From: Bin5 sp965218625
GTDB taxonomy: Bacteria > Chloroflexota > Anaerolineae > Caldilineales > Caldilineaceae
DNA: 64,000 nucleotides
Direction: 5' to 3'
Assembly: GCA_965218625.1 (NCBI GenBank)
Contig: CBDCLG010000015.1
Span: forward strand, 1 to 64,000
Shown: piece by piece, positions 1-8,655 of the stretch
Layout of the letters: each line of letters opens with the position of its first letter
Position numbering within the stretch: position 1 is the stretch's first letter
Notes under the pieces: model-generated
The model's input: only the letters and a program-made list of their open reading frames with translations
What the model was told of the DNA's origin: nothing
The model's database searches: none
Made by a program: the position numbers and the translations under genes

Positions 1-270
1 CTGCATAATCTTGTCGGTCAGTTCCTGCTGACCGAAGGCGCCGCGTTCCAAGGTGTAGCCGTTGTCCTCTACCCAGGAGGTCATTAACGCCTCAACGCGG
101 GCGCCCATTCCGTCGAGTCCGGCGTAGCGGATGACGATCGGCTCCTCGGACACGCTGGTCTCACCGCCTCCGGCGGGCGCTGCCGCGGGGGCACAGGCGG
201 CCAGGGCAACGACGCCGGCCGCACCACCGGCCAAGCGCGGGAATTGTCGACGACTTACTTGCCTTTCCAT
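1..270 (-). CDS. ABC transporter extracellular solute-binding lipoprotein (N-terminal part, truncated by window edge)
   Basis: Reading on the minus strand from the ATG at 268-270 the frame stays open to position 1, giving 90 residues of a longer protein. The start has a twin-arginine type signal (SRRQF at residues 6-10), a hydrophobic alanine/valine/glycine segment and a lipobox ending LAAC at Cys26. A Pro/Ala/Gly/Ser linker and the start of a mature domain (EEPIVIRY) follow. This layout is typical of sugar-type ABC binding lipoproteins of Chloroflexota and other Gram-positive-like bacteria. An AAGGAG ribosome site lies just upstream of the ATG. It is divergent from the aldo/keto reductase. 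The ligand cannot be told from this fragment, and the rest lies outside the window. Confidence 0.75.
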   Translation of the reverse strand, partial: MERQVSRRQFPRLAGGAAGVVALAACAPAAAPAGGGETSVSEEPIVIRYAGLDGMGARVEALMTSWVEDNGYTLERGAFGQQELTDKIMQ

Positions 271-469
271 TCTCTCTTTCTCCTTGAGAATTGCGATGGG
301 GTCTACCGAGAACGCTCCTTTGGGAGCGAAATCCAACGTTATGTGAGCAGGTTGCAAAGCGAGCTCAGATTGAATATCAAGCAGAAGGTCAATCGGAAAC
401 GGTCTGGAGTGTCAAAAAATAGGCCGTCTAATTTTCAACGGACAGCAGTTGAATCTTGGGCGGCGAACC

Positions 470-477
470 AGTATACT
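470..477. promoter_or_regulatory. AGTATACT palindrome, possible two-way -10 element
   Basis: The 8-bp palindrome AGTATACT carries a TATACT -10-like hexamer on both strands. It lies between two divergent genes (starts at 270 and 564). The same octamer occurs in the non-coding stretch upstream of the dehydrogenase at 18012 and in the divergent gap at 42674. No convincing -35 was found, so this is a weak promoter call. The rest of the 271-563 gap shows no other recognisable feature. Confidence 0.3.
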
Positions 478-563
478 GCGGCAATGGGTGCAGGGAAGCC
501 CTGGTATACAGACACGACATTCGAAGAGCTACAAGACTGGCTTTTCGAGACGAGGAGAGGGCG

Positions 564-1565
564 ATGCAATACGTGAATTTCGGCAGCGCGGGCGTGAAGG
601 TCTCGCGCGTTGCCCTGGGGTTGGGGCTGCGGGGGCAGAGCGACGAGAAGGCGGCGCGCGAACTGGTCGCGGCCACGCTGGACCAGGGCGTAAACCTGTT
701 CGACTGCGCCAATATCTATGGCCTGGGCGATGATCGACGCCTGCGCGGCACGTCGGAAATGCTGCTGGGCAAGGCGCTGCAGGGCCGCCGCGACGAGGTG
801 GTCATTACGTCGAAGGTGCGCGGCGCGGTCGCCGACGGCGCCAACGACGAAGGCCTCTCCCGGTATCACATCCTGCGCGAGGCGGAGCGCACACTGAAAC
901 GACTGAACACCGACCGGATCGACGTTTATCTGATCCACGGGCCGGACGCAACGACGCCGTTGGAGGAGACGCTGCGGGCCATGGAAAGCCTGGTGCAGCA
1001 GGGGAAGGTACGCTACGTTGGCGTCTGCAATCACCAGGCGTGGCAGGTGGTGCAGACGCTGCGGCTGCAGGAGCGGCTCAACGCGGCCCCGCTGATCACG
1101 CTGCAGAATCCCTACAATCTACTCAACCGCGAGCTGGAGCGGGAGGTTTTCCCGATGGTGGCGGAGATGGGGCTGGGCGTAATGGTATACAGTCCGCTGG
1201 CGGTTGGGCTGCTGAGCGGCGTTTACCGGCCAGATACGCTGCCGGAGGAGAACAGTCTGTGGGGCGGGCGGCGCAAGCATGCCTTCCATAACGTGGTGCG
1301 CGACCGGGCCGCGGACGTGATCGCGGAGGTGATCGCGGTGGCCGAGCGGGTGGGGGCGACGCCCGGCCAGGTCTCGCAGGCGTGGATACTCTCGCACCCG
1401 GAGGTGACATGTATTATCTCCGGCGCGGACGTGCCGGCGCACATCGAGGACACGGCGGGCGCGGTCGCCCTGGAGCTGCCGGCGGAGGAGATCAGGCGGC
1501 TGGACGCGGTTTCAATGGGTTTGCAGACAGTGCTGGACAGCTCGGTGTTCGAGCCGGACCGGTGA
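564..1565 (+). CDS. Aldo/keto reductase
   Basis: This 333-residue protein is an NADP-dependent aldo/keto reductase with a TIM-barrel fold, expected to reduce or oxidise carbonyl groups on sugars or aldehydes. The N-terminus (MQYVNFGSAGVKVS) is the usual AKR start. The catalytic set is visible: Asp and Tyr in FDCANIYG, Lys in ITSKV and His in YLIHGPD. The C-terminal half has the NADP-binding strand around CIISGAD. An in-frame ATG exists at 456, but the ATG at 564 has a GAGGAG ribosome site and begins exactly at the conserved start. The gene is divergent from the ABC binding protein. The substrate is not predictable. Confidence 0.9.
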   Translation: MQYVNFGSAGVKVSRVALGLGLRGQSDEKAARELVAATLDQGVNLFDCANIYGLGDDRRLRGTSEMLLGKALQGRRDEVVITSKVRGAVADGANDEGLSRYHILREAERTLKRLNTDRIDVYLIHGPDATTPLEETLRAMESLVQQGKVRYVGVCNHQAWQVVQTLRLQERLNAAPLITLQNPYNLLNRELEREVFPMVAEMGLGVMVYSPLAVGLLSGVYRPDTLPEENSLWGGRRKHAFHNVVRDRAADVIAEVIAVAERVGATPGQVSQAWILSHPEVTCIISGADVPAHIEDTAGAVALELPAEEIRRLDAVSMGLQTVLDSSVFEPDR

Positions 1566-1738
1566 GGGGAGGTGAAAGGCTTCTGGCACTTGCACTCGAA
1601 TTGAATCTGCTCCTATCGGCGCTCGCTGGCACCCATGGCTCCCTTTGAAAACTCTGGCACCGCGATCAGAAGGTCATATCCATCCCAATTACAATGTCTC
1701 TTAACTACCCGGCGAGGAAGAATAGTGATAGACTTATA

Positions 1739-1750
1739 GAACATAAGTTC
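1739..1750. promoter_or_regulatory. Candidate LexA (SOS) box upstream of the DUF488 cassette
   Basis: The sequence GAACATAAGTTC is a perfect GAAC-N4-GTTC palindrome, 46 bases before the ATG at 1797. Closely similar boxes (GAAC-N4-GTNC) occur inside the lexA promoter and at the ssb promoter of this window. GAAC-N4-GTTC is the known core of Gram-positive LexA operators. That LexA binds here is inferred from this match; the cassette's own promoter hexamers are not clear. Confidence 0.5.
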
Positions 1751-1796
1751 TTTATGAGTAGACAATCTCCCACCCTTTCCCACATGAGAGGCGACC

Positions 1797-2678
1797 ATGA
1801 TTTATCGGCAAAAAGTCCTGCTGGCACTAGTCGAAGTTTTCGGAGGGTCTCTTGACAAGACTGACCTTCAGAAGCTGTTGTTCCTCTTCTGCAAATACTG
1901 CGGCACCGATCACTATGAGTTCTTCCCCCACCATTACGGTGCCTTTAGTTTGTTGTCATACTACGACAAATGGAAATTGACACAGAGAAAAATTTTGGCT
2001 GATTCCGACAACTTTACGATTCCTTCGGGGAAATCATTTGTTGGGACACTGCGAGCGCAGGATGCGGTTTTCTTGCGGAGCTTTGAAGCCAGGACTGGAA
2101 GCCTGCGTGGTGAAGACTTGATTCGCAAGACATATTTGGAGCATCCCAAATACGCCAAGAGGAGTACAATCGCCGCCCGCTTGCTATCCCCTGATGAACT
2201 AGGAAAAACTCAAAAGGAAAGATGCAAATCGATTGAGGAAGGACTGTTCACCATAGGATATGAAGGCATTTCAATTGACGGATACTTGGACCGCCTAATT
2301 GAAAAGGATATTCGGCTAGTAATTGATGTCAGGAAAAACCCTGTCTCTCGGAAGTACGGCTTTTCGAAGAACAATCTTGGGAAGCATCTTGAAAGAGTCG
2401 AAATTGCATACGCACATGAACCTGATTTGGGAGTGGCCTCACATTTGCGCCGGTCAATTCAGAGTCCGCAAGACTTTGACAAACTGTTTGAGTATTATGC
2501 GGTTGAAGTTCTTCCAGAAAGGAGGCCTGAGCTTGACAAGATTTGTGAGGCCACCAAGAATTATAGACGCGTGGCACTCACTTGCTTTGAAGCCGACGCG
2601 AAAATGTGTCACAGGTATAAGATTACTGAAGCAATTGACGCCATAACATCCAAAGCAATTCGTATCTCTCACATTTAG
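1797..2678 (+). CDS. DUF488 family protein with an N-terminal Panacea/SocA-like region
   Basis: The protein has 293 residues in two parts. Residues 150-280 carry every landmark of DUF488: FTIGYEG (151-157), DVRKNPVSRKYGFSK (177-191) and a cysteine-rich end, TCFEADAKMCHR (262-273), with Cys263, Cys271 and His272. The molecular role of DUF488 is not established. Residues 1-125 resemble the DUF4065/Panacea antitoxin-like fold (DLQKLLFLFCKY, then FFPHHYGAFS), but this match is from memory and weak. A GAGAGG ribosome site precedes the ATG. Codon use is visibly AT-richer than in the flanking metabolic genes, suggesting transfer. Its stop is 15 bases before the next gene, so the two form an operon. 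A candidate LexA box lies upstream. Function is unknown; a defence or DNA-damage role is only an inference. Confidence 0.75.
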   Translation: MIYRQKVLLALVEVFGGSLDKTDLQKLLFLFCKYCGTDHYEFFPHHYGAFSLLSYYDKWKLTQRKILADSDNFTIPSGKSFVGTLRAQDAVFLRSFEARTGSLRGEDLIRKTYLEHPKYAKRSTIAARLLSPDELGKTQKERCKSIEEGLFTIGYEGISIDGYLDRLIEKDIRLVIDVRKNPVSRKYGFSKNNLGKHLERVEIAYAHEPDLGVASHLRRSIQSPQDFDKLFEYYAVEVLPERRPELDKICEATKNYRRVALTCFEADAKMCHRYKITEAIDAITSKAIRISHI

Positions 2679-2693
2679 CGGAATCTGGAAATA

Positions 2694-3566
2694 ATGTATT
2701 TGCCACGGATCATCGAAAAGGCACGCGTATTGGTCGCCGTTAAGACATATCCGCAGCCCTCTCAAACACACGGCGAGTTAGTATGCAATGCCGGGTTTGT
2801 TAGCACCGACGGCATTCACTGGAAATGGATCCGAATCTACCCAGTTCACTTCAGGAATCTTCACTACGAACAACAGTATAGGAAATTTCAATGGATCGAA
2901 CTAAATCTTAAGCGACGGCGTGAGAGCGATGACTATCGTCAGGAGAGTTACATGCCTGTACGTGGCATAGAAGAGAAAATCAGTGCACAAGAGCGCATAG
3001 GTACGGGTAAAGACGGTTCGTGGGCAGCACGCAAAGACTATGCGCTACAAGAGATTTTTGGCTCGATGAATGAATTGATCGACTTGGCCAAAGCCCGGCA
3101 TGTCTGGAAGTCTTTGGCAACTGTGAAGCCCAAAGAGTTCGTTAGTCTAGAAATAGAGCCGGACGAAAGGGAATGGGCCCCGAAATTCCGTAGAGAGTTG
3201 TACCAACTAAACCTCTTGGAAGTGTCAGGTCAAATGTCAGGGCAAACTTCCCGGGTGGTTAGCAAATTACCGTATAGGTATTACTACCGTTTCTTGACTG
3301 AAGGGGATCAAGAACCTAGAAAAATGATGATAGGAGATTGGGAAATAGGGGCACTGTACTGGAAAATGTTTAGAGAATCTGAAGGTGATGAAGACGAAGC
3401 CAATAGGAAAGTGAGGCAAAAGTACGAAGAGGAATTCTTCAAGAAGGATTTGTATCTATTCGTTGGCACCACTCTTGCAAATCACCACAAAGCGATCAAT
3501 CCCTTCATGATTATTGGAGTTTTCTATCCTCCTGTTTCGATTCAACCGAGTCTATTTACGAAGTGA
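2694..3566 (+). CDS. Unrecognised protein, partner of the DUF488 gene
   Basis: I do not recognise a named family for these 290 residues. The N-terminal third has a compact conserved-looking core: VLVAVKTYPQPS (13-24), a Cys in LVCNAG, then DGIHWKWIRIYPVHFR and KFQWIELNLKRR, with a Glu-Ser-Tyr-Met-Pro turn. This resembles a nucleic-acid-binding or nuclease-like beta-rich fold, but no catalytic motif can be named. The middle and C-terminus are rich in charged residues. There is no signal peptide or membrane segment, so it is probably cytoplasmic. It follows the DUF488 gene after 15 bases, is equally AT-rich and is most likely co-transcribed. Confidence 0.65.
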   Translation: MYLPRIIEKARVLVAVKTYPQPSQTHGELVCNAGFVSTDGIHWKWIRIYPVHFRNLHYEQQYRKFQWIELNLKRRRESDDYRQESYMPVRGIEEKISAQERIGTGKDGSWAARKDYALQEIFGSMNELIDLAKARHVWKSLATVKPKEFVSLEIEPDEREWAPKFRRELYQLNLLEVSGQMSGQTSRVVSKLPYRYYYRFLTEGDQEPRKMMIGDWEIGALYWKMFRESEGDEDEANRKVRQKYEEEFFKKDLYLFVGTTLANHHKAINPFMIIGVFYPPVSIQPSLFTK

Positions 3567-3729
3567 TTGCCTGAAATTTGAACGGCCTGGACCTGTAAGA
3601 ATGGAGGAGCCTTCTCCACTTTCGCCAAGTACCAACTCCTTACATTACTATTCGCTTTTTCTTCGCTATTTCTCCGTGTACTATATCCCTCGCAAATGAT
3701 CCCGCTAATTGCAAGGGTCTTCCTACCAT

Positions 3730-5364
3730 TCAAACCACCACCGCCATGCCCTCGTTGCCGGTGTCGGCCGCGCCGGAGAGCGCGCCCGTTTGCGGGTCGA
3801 CGTGCAGCGCGTGGACCAGCGCCAGCCCGCCGTGGCTGTAGGGGATATGGATGGCCGGATAACGCTTGTTCACTTCATCGAGCACCCAGATCGGGATGCG
3901 CCGTTGGCAGCTGATGGCATCGAGCTGGCAGTCGAAACGGGGCGCGTGGACCGCCTGCTCAATGTCCATGCCGAAGTCGATGACGTTGAGGATCACCTGC
4001 AGGACTGAGGTGATGATGCGGGTTGCGCCGGGCGCGCCGAGGACGAGCAGAGGCGCGAGCGTTTGCGGACCGCCATCCGTGGACGCCTTCTGGTAGACGA
4101 TTGTCGGGGTCATGCCGGTGGTTCGGCCCTTGCCGGGCGCGATCGAGTTGGGATGGCCGGGCAGCGGGTTGAAGTTGACCATCGAGTTGTTGTACATGAA
4201 GCCCAGACCCGGCGTGATGACGCCCGAAGAGGCGCCGAGCGAATGGGTCAGCGAGACGCAGTTGCCCTGCGCGTCGATCACGGAGAGATGTGTCGTGTGG
4301 GGGGACTCGGCCGGCGGCGGCGTCGGTTCGATGGATTGGCCGGCGTCGATGCGCTCGCGCCAGAAGGCGGCCCTCTCCTTGGACATCATCCAGTCGAGCG
4401 GGACTTCCTCAAATTCCGTATCGGCCAGGTGCGGGTTGCGGTCGGCGAAGGCGGCCTTCATGGCCAGGCCGACGTTGTAGATGTAGTCGGGCGAGTTGTG
4501 GCCCATGCCAGCCAGGTCGTACCTCTCCAGGATGTGGAGGATGGCGATGAGCGTTGGGCCGCCGTGGGGGGCATCGGAACTGGTGACGGCGTGGCCGCGG
4601 TAGCTGCCGCGCACCGAGGCCTCTTCGCGAAGCTTGTACTCTTCAAAGTCCTGCCGGGTGACGAAGCTGCCGTTGGCGGCCAGGTCGCCGGCCATCCGCT
4701 CCATCATCTGGCCGTGGTAGAAGTCCTCGCTGCCGTGTTCGATGATGTGTTGCAGGGACGAGGCATAATCCGGGTTGCGCAAGGTCTCGCCGGTATCATA
4801 GGTCTCGCCGTCGTCGCGCAGGTAGATGCGGCGGGCCTCGGCATTGCTGTGGATATAGTCGCGCAGGCTCAGGCCCTCCCAATACTGATTGGAGCGCTTC
4901 CAGGCGACTGCCAGGGCATCGGACACGACAAATCCGTCGCGGGCGATGCGGATTGCAGGCTCGGCGGCCTGGCCGAAGTCGATCGTGCCCCAACGGTCGA
5001 GCAGCGCGGCATATAACTTAACTGCGCCGGGCGTGCAGACCGAGCTGTAGCCGGCCTCGTTTACATTGCCCTCGAGGAAGAAGCCCCAGCCGCCGGGATT
5101 GGGGCGGATCAGCTTGTCGACCCACATATCGTCGCGCACCAGCGCGCCGGCCAGGGCAGGCGCGTCTACGGCTATGGAAGCCGACTCGGCCGCCAGGAAA
5201 AGATTTATCACCCCGTAGCCGCCAATGCCGCACATCTGCGGGCTGACGATCGACTGCACGAGCGCCGCGGTGACCGCGGCATCGATGGCATTGCCGCCGG
5301 ACATCAGGACCTTGGCGCCGGCCTCGACGGCGAGCGGCTGCGGAGCAGAGATTGCTGCAGGCAT
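3730..5364 (-). CDS. Gamma-glutamyltransferase family protein (Ntn hydrolase)
   Basis: This 544-residue protein belongs to the self-cleaving gamma-glutamyltransferase family, which hydrolyses or transfers gamma-glutamyl groups (for example from glutathione). Landmarks are the N-terminal GGNAIDAAVTAAL (23-35) and GIGGYG (46-51), the TTHLSV segment whose first Thr (about 357) would be the nucleophile and new N-terminus, and the C-terminal NNSMVNFNP and GAPGATRIIT blocks. Length is usual for the family. No clear signal peptide is visible, unlike the periplasmic enzymes, so it may be cytoplasmic. It is convergent with the DUF488 pair; the 163-bp gap between them holds nothing I can name. A second family member is at 44600. 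True substrates in such paralogues are often unknown. Confidence 0.88.
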   Translation of the reverse strand: MPAAISAPQPLAVEAGAKVLMSGGNAIDAAVTAALVQSIVSPQMCGIGGYGVINLFLAAESASIAVDAPALAGALVRDDMWVDKLIRPNPGGWGFFLEGNVNEAGYSSVCTPGAVKLYAALLDRWGTIDFGQAAEPAIRIARDGFVVSDALAVAWKRSNQYWEGLSLRDYIHSNAEARRIYLRDDGETYDTGETLRNPDYASSLQHIIEHGSEDFYHGQMMERMAGDLAANGSFVTRQDFEEYKLREEASVRGSYRGHAVTSSDAPHGGPTLIAILHILERYDLAGMGHNSPDYIYNVGLAMKAAFADRNPHLADTEFEEVPLDWMMSKERAAFWRERIDAGQSIEPTPPPAESPHTTHLSVIDAQGNCVSLTHSLGASSGVITPGLGFMYNNSMVNFNPLPGHPNSIAPGKGRTTGMTPTIVYQKASTDGGPQTLAPLLVLGAPGATRIITSVLQVILNVIDFGMDIEQAVHAPRFDCQLDAISCQRRIPIWVLDEVNKRYPAIHIPYSHGGLALVHALHVDPQTGALSGAADTGNEGMAVVV

Positions 5365-5424
5365 GTGGTTCAGGCTCCTATCAGGACGGATGACTATTGC
5401 GTGGCGCCAGTTTGGTCTCGGCGG

Positions 5425-6261
5425 TTAAAGCGAGCAGACGATGCGGATATTGGTTGCAGTCAGTTCATTCTGGTCCCGCTCCGAGGGTATGAGTCGGAAC
5501 TCGAAGATGTGATCGCGGCTGGGGAGGTAATCCTTGACCGAATCATCCTGCATCATCGAGAAATGAAAAAAGGCGCTTTCGTAGGGCGAATCGGGGTTTT
5601 TGCGCTTGTCCACCAGCCACAGATGGGGAGAAACTTTGGTCAGAAAGCGCATGTAGCCAAATCCCTTCTCCTCGTTGTAGTAGTAGCACCAGCCGCGCAC
5701 GATGGAATCTGGCAGTCCCCAATCGGCGACGTCGTTGTGGGCGGGCAGGAGGTTGGGGATGAGATAGCCGGACATGAACATGTCCACTTCCTGGCGCAAG
5801 CTGCTCGACACATTGTCGAAGGCGACGACTTCGACGCGGCAGCCCTTGTTCTGGAGCGCGCGCACCACCTGGACGAAGTCGCCGTCGCCGGTTGCGATCA
5901 ACACTCTGTCGAGGTTTTCGGACTGGAGCAGGGCGTCAACTGCCAGGTCCAGATCGGAGTTGGCTTTGGCGTAGCGGTTGCCGGCCTCGTCATCGTACCA
6001 GCGCACGCGCTTGATGATCACCTTATATCCGAGGTCCCGCAGGGCGGAATGGAAACGCAGCGCGCCGACGCGGTAGTCCATGTCCCATTGGGCGCGTTCG
6101 ACGTCGTGGGTTACATAGGCGTTCAGCCGCACCGGTTCACCCATATCCCGGCAGGCAAATTCGCGCAAGACATCATACTGCATACGGGAGCCGCCATTGC
6201 GATAGATGTTGGCGGCATCAACATAAACGCCGACCTTTACCAACGATTGGTGCCAATCCAT
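5425..6261 (-). CDS. NYN (PIN-like) ribonuclease-domain protein fused to a cold-shock-like domain
   Basis: The 278 residues hold two domains. Residues 8-170 form a NYN/LabA-like PIN domain: VYVDAANIY (Asp15), SDLDLAVDA (Asp103, Asp105) and ATGDGDF (Asp126, Asp128) supply the acidic metal-binding cluster of this nuclease family. Residues about 189-278 look like a diverged cold-shock OB fold, with an RNP1-like KGFGYMRF starting at Lys199 and an RNP2-like FFHFS at 231-235, separated by a longer loop than in CspA. Together this suggests an RNA-targeting nuclease with its own RNA-binding domain. The NYN call is firm; the cold-shock call is from motif spacing. It stands alone, divergent from the TRAP genes. 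Its ATG is preceded by AAAGGAT. Confidence 0.8.
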   Translation of the reverse strand: MDWHQSLVKVGVYVDAANIYRNGGSRMQYDVLREFACRDMGEPVRLNAYVTHDVERAQWDMDYRVGALRFHSALRDLGYKVIIKRVRWYDDEAGNRYAKANSDLDLAVDALLQSENLDRVLIATGDGDFVQVVRALQNKGCRVEVVAFDNVSSSLRQEVDMFMSGYLIPNLLPAHNDVADWGLPDSIVRGWCYYYNEEKGFGYMRFLTKVSPHLWLVDKRKNPDSPYESAFFHFSMMQDDSVKDYLPSRDHIFEFRLIPSERDQNELTATNIRIVCSL

Positions 6262-6414
6262 AGTTTATCCTTTATGGTTGTTCGTTCAAGACAATGTTTG
6301 TACAACACAATGGAAGAGAAGCTGTTTGCGTTCCAGAGTAGACCGAATGCTGCCAGTTCTTGCCTCCTTTCGCGAAACTGTCCGATGACCGGTCAGGAGG
6401 ACGGCACCAACATC

Positions 6415-6435
6415 AAGAACTGACCTGCAGTTCTT
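6415..6435. promoter_or_regulatory. Inverted repeat upstream of the TRAP operon, candidate operator
   Basis: Perfect 8-bp arms AAGAACTG and CAGTTCTT flank a 5-base spacer, about 115 bases before the DctQ start. A second short palindrome, TGACCGGTCA, sits at 6386-6395. Both lie in the divergent gap between the NYN gene and the TRAP genes. They are reasonable binding sites for a dimeric regulator of the transporter, but no regulator gene is adjacent. The arms are 9 bases apart at the GAAC/GTTC core, too far for a LexA box. Confidence 0.35.
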
Positions 6436-6548
6436 AGAAAACCGTCTCCTTGGAGTAAGATAGAACAATCCCGCTCAAAGAACAAGAACCGGCAAGAGCA
6501 GGACTGGACCGCGCAGACGCCGCACGCAGCCGCCTGAGAGGAACAGCA

Positions 6549-7121
6549 ATGTTGCGTATTCTCCTGAAGATTTCCAGCCTGATCGACAGCCTGTCGGAGC
6601 GGGTGGGGAACGTGTCGGTGTGGCTCGTGATTATTACGGTTCTCGTCGGATTCTATAATGTAGTGGTCCGCTACTTGGGGCAGTATATCGGCGTGCAGCT
6701 GAGCTCCAATCTGTTGATCGAGTTGCAATGGTATCTTTTTTCGCTCGTTTTCTTCCTGGGTTTCGCCTATATCCTCAAGAACGGCATCAATGTACGGGTG
6801 GACTTCATCTACGCCAATTGGAGCAGGAGACGCCAGGCAATGCTGGATTTCTGGGGGCATCTGTTCCTGCTCGTACCGTATTGCGTAATTGGCGTCTGGG
6901 TTACAGTTCGTCCGGTGATGACCTCCTGGCGGCAGTGGGAATTGTCTCCCGATCCAGACGGCCTGCCGCGTGCGCCGCTAAAGACGATGATTATCGTCGC
7001 GTTTGCGCTCCTGCTCTTGCAGGCGGTCTCCGAACTGATAAAGGAGTTCGCCGTCTTGCGCGGGGCCGAGGAAGAAATCGAAGATCTGACCGAGCACAAG
7101 GAGGCTCTGCGGATGGAGTAG
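6549..7121 (+). CDS. dctQ: TRAP transporter small permease, DctQ family
   Basis: This 190-residue integral membrane protein is the small (Q) subunit of a tripartite ATP-independent periplasmic transporter, which drives solute uptake with the sodium gradient. Four hydrophobic segments are visible (about residues 20-45, 60-80, 95-125 and 140-160). The family-typical stretch ELQWYLFSLVFFLGFAYILK follows the second. The C-terminal 30 residues are acidic and cytoplasmic. A GAGAGGA ribosome site precedes the ATG. DctM follows after about 98 bases, and the binding-protein genes lie convergent downstream, so the three TRAP parts are clustered but not in one operon. Confidence 0.92.
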   Translation: MLRILLKISSLIDSLSERVGNVSVWLVIITVLVGFYNVVVRYLGQYIGVQLSSNLLIELQWYLFSLVFFLGFAYILKNGINVRVDFIYANWSRRRQAMLDFWGHLFLLVPYCVIGVWVTVRPVMTSWRQWELSPDPDGLPRAPLKTMIIVAFALLLLQAVSELIKEFAVLRGAEEEIEDLTEHKEALRME

Positions 7122-7219
7122 GCCCGGAGCGCTCGCCAGGAGGGCCTTTCGGAAGGCCTTCTGTTCGCCGCAAGTTGATCTGATTCGCCGCCATCCACTA
7201 CACACGTAAAGGAAGAATC

Positions 7220-8561
7220 ATGGGGTTGGAGTGGCTCGCCATCGCGATGTTCATACTCTTCTTTGTCTTGATCCTGTATGGATATCCCGTTGCGTTTTCC
7301 TTTGCTGGAACTGCCTTTGTCTTCATGTTGCTTGGTTGGGCCTTGGGCATTTTCAAGATGAATTGGATCAAGCTGTTGCCCAACCGCTGGTTCGGCACGA
7401 TGTCGGATTTCACGCTGCTGGCGATCATATTTTTTGTTTTTATGGGCGCGGTTTTTTGAAGAGTCGGGGCTGGCCGAGCGGCTGCTGACGACGGTTGGCA
7501 TCCTGCTCGGCTCGATGCGCGGCGGTCTGGCGCTGGCCGTGGTGCTGGTGGGGACGCTGCTGGCTGCGGCTACGGGAGTGGTGGCGGCGACGGTGATCGT
7601 CATGGGGCTGCTGTCGCTGCCGATCATGGTGCGCTACGGATACAACCACAAACTGGCGGCCGGCATCATCACCGCGTCGGGAACGATGGCGCAGCTCTTG
7701 CCGCCGAGCCTCGTCCTGGTGGTGCTGAGCGATCAGATTGGTGTGGGCGTGGGCGATCTGTTCGTAGGCGCACTGATTCCCGGGCTGATACTGTCCGGTC
7801 TGTACGCCCTGTACGTGATCGGAATCGCCATCGTTCGTCCGCAGGATGCACCGGCTCTGCCGCCCGAGGCCCGCACTGTTCAGGGCATGGCGTTGTTCCG
7901 CCAAACGCTGATCGCCGTCGTTCCGCCGGTGCTGCTGATATTTGCCGTGCTGGGCAGTATCTTCGAGGGAATCGCGACGCCGACGGAGGCAGGCGCGGTC
8001 GGGGCCATCGGCGCCTGTGTCCTGACGGCGCTCAATCGCAACCTGAATTGGAAGCTGATCAAGGAGGCGGCCCGCTCGACGGCTAACATAACCGCGCTGG
8101 TGATCATGATTCTCTTTTGTTCAACGTACTTCGGGCTGGTCTTCGACCGGCTGGGCGGCCAGAGCTATGTGCAGAGCCTGCTTACGTCGCTGCCGGGCGG
8201 ATTCTGGGGCTTCGTGATCGTTGCCAACATCGCGATTTTTCTGCTGGGCATAAACCTGGAGTTCATTGAGATCAGCTTCATCGCCATGCCGCTGTTCGTG
8301 CCTGCCGCGCTGGAGTTGGGCTTTACCAATGCGCAGATGGTGTGGTTCGGCGTGATGATGGCGATCAATCTGAATATGGCTTTCATCTCGCCGCCGGTGG
8401 GACTTTCGCTTTTCTATCTGCAAAGCGTGGCGCCGCCGGAGGTGAAGACCGCGGATATTCACAAGGGCGCGTTGCCGTTCATGGTGCTGCAGGGCATTGC
8501 GCTCATCATCGTGATCCTCGTCCCGGAGACGGTGACCTGGCTGGTCGAGGTGGCGTCGTAA
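7220..8561 (+). CDS. dctM: TRAP transporter large permease, DctM family, interrupted by a +1-base frameshift
   Basis: DctM is the 12-helix transport subunit of a TRAP system. The N-terminal piece (7220-7459) ends LLAIIFFVFMGAVF then TGA. The rest continues in another frame as EESGLAERLLTTVG to 8561. Joining them across GTTTTTTGAA (six T at 7452-7457) gives a full-length DctM of about 446 residues; five T would restore the frame. The family pattern VFMGAVFEESGLAERL spans the break, so a single inserted T is the simplest reading, either a homopolymer sequencing error or a real mutation. The TTT-TGA slip site also resembles a +1 recoding site, but nothing else supports that. AAAGGAAG precedes the ATG. 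Confidence 0.85.
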
Positions 8562-8576
8562 CAGCTCGGAAACGAA

Positions 8577-8611
8577 CAAAAGGGCGAGAGTACGAAGCTC
8601 TCGCCCTCTTT
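8577..8611. terminator. Bidirectional Rho-independent terminator
   Basis: A 9-bp GC-rich stem (GGGCGAGAG at 8582-8590 with CTCTCGCCC at 8598-8606) has a 7-base loop. It is flanked by AAAA on the left and TTTT on the right, so it has a U-tract in both directions. It lies between the convergent ends of DctM (8561) and the binding protein (8656) and should stop both transcripts. Confidence 0.85.
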
Positions 8612-8655
8612 TGTCGCTGCAAATTGGCCGGGAATACGGCTTCAGCCCACCGACA

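Noticed and set aside
4063..5016. A 317-codon plus-strand frame opposite the gamma-glutamyltransferase
   Set aside because: It is a shadow frame with no ribosome site or domain.
6415..6435. LexA box upstream of the TRAP genes
   Set aside because: GAAC and GTTC are 9 bases apart, not 4, so it does not fit the other boxes.
7434..8561. A separate 375-residue DctM gene starting at 7434
   Set aside because: The first codons overlap the end of the 7220 frame, and the conserved sequence continues across the break, so it is one gene with a frameshift.
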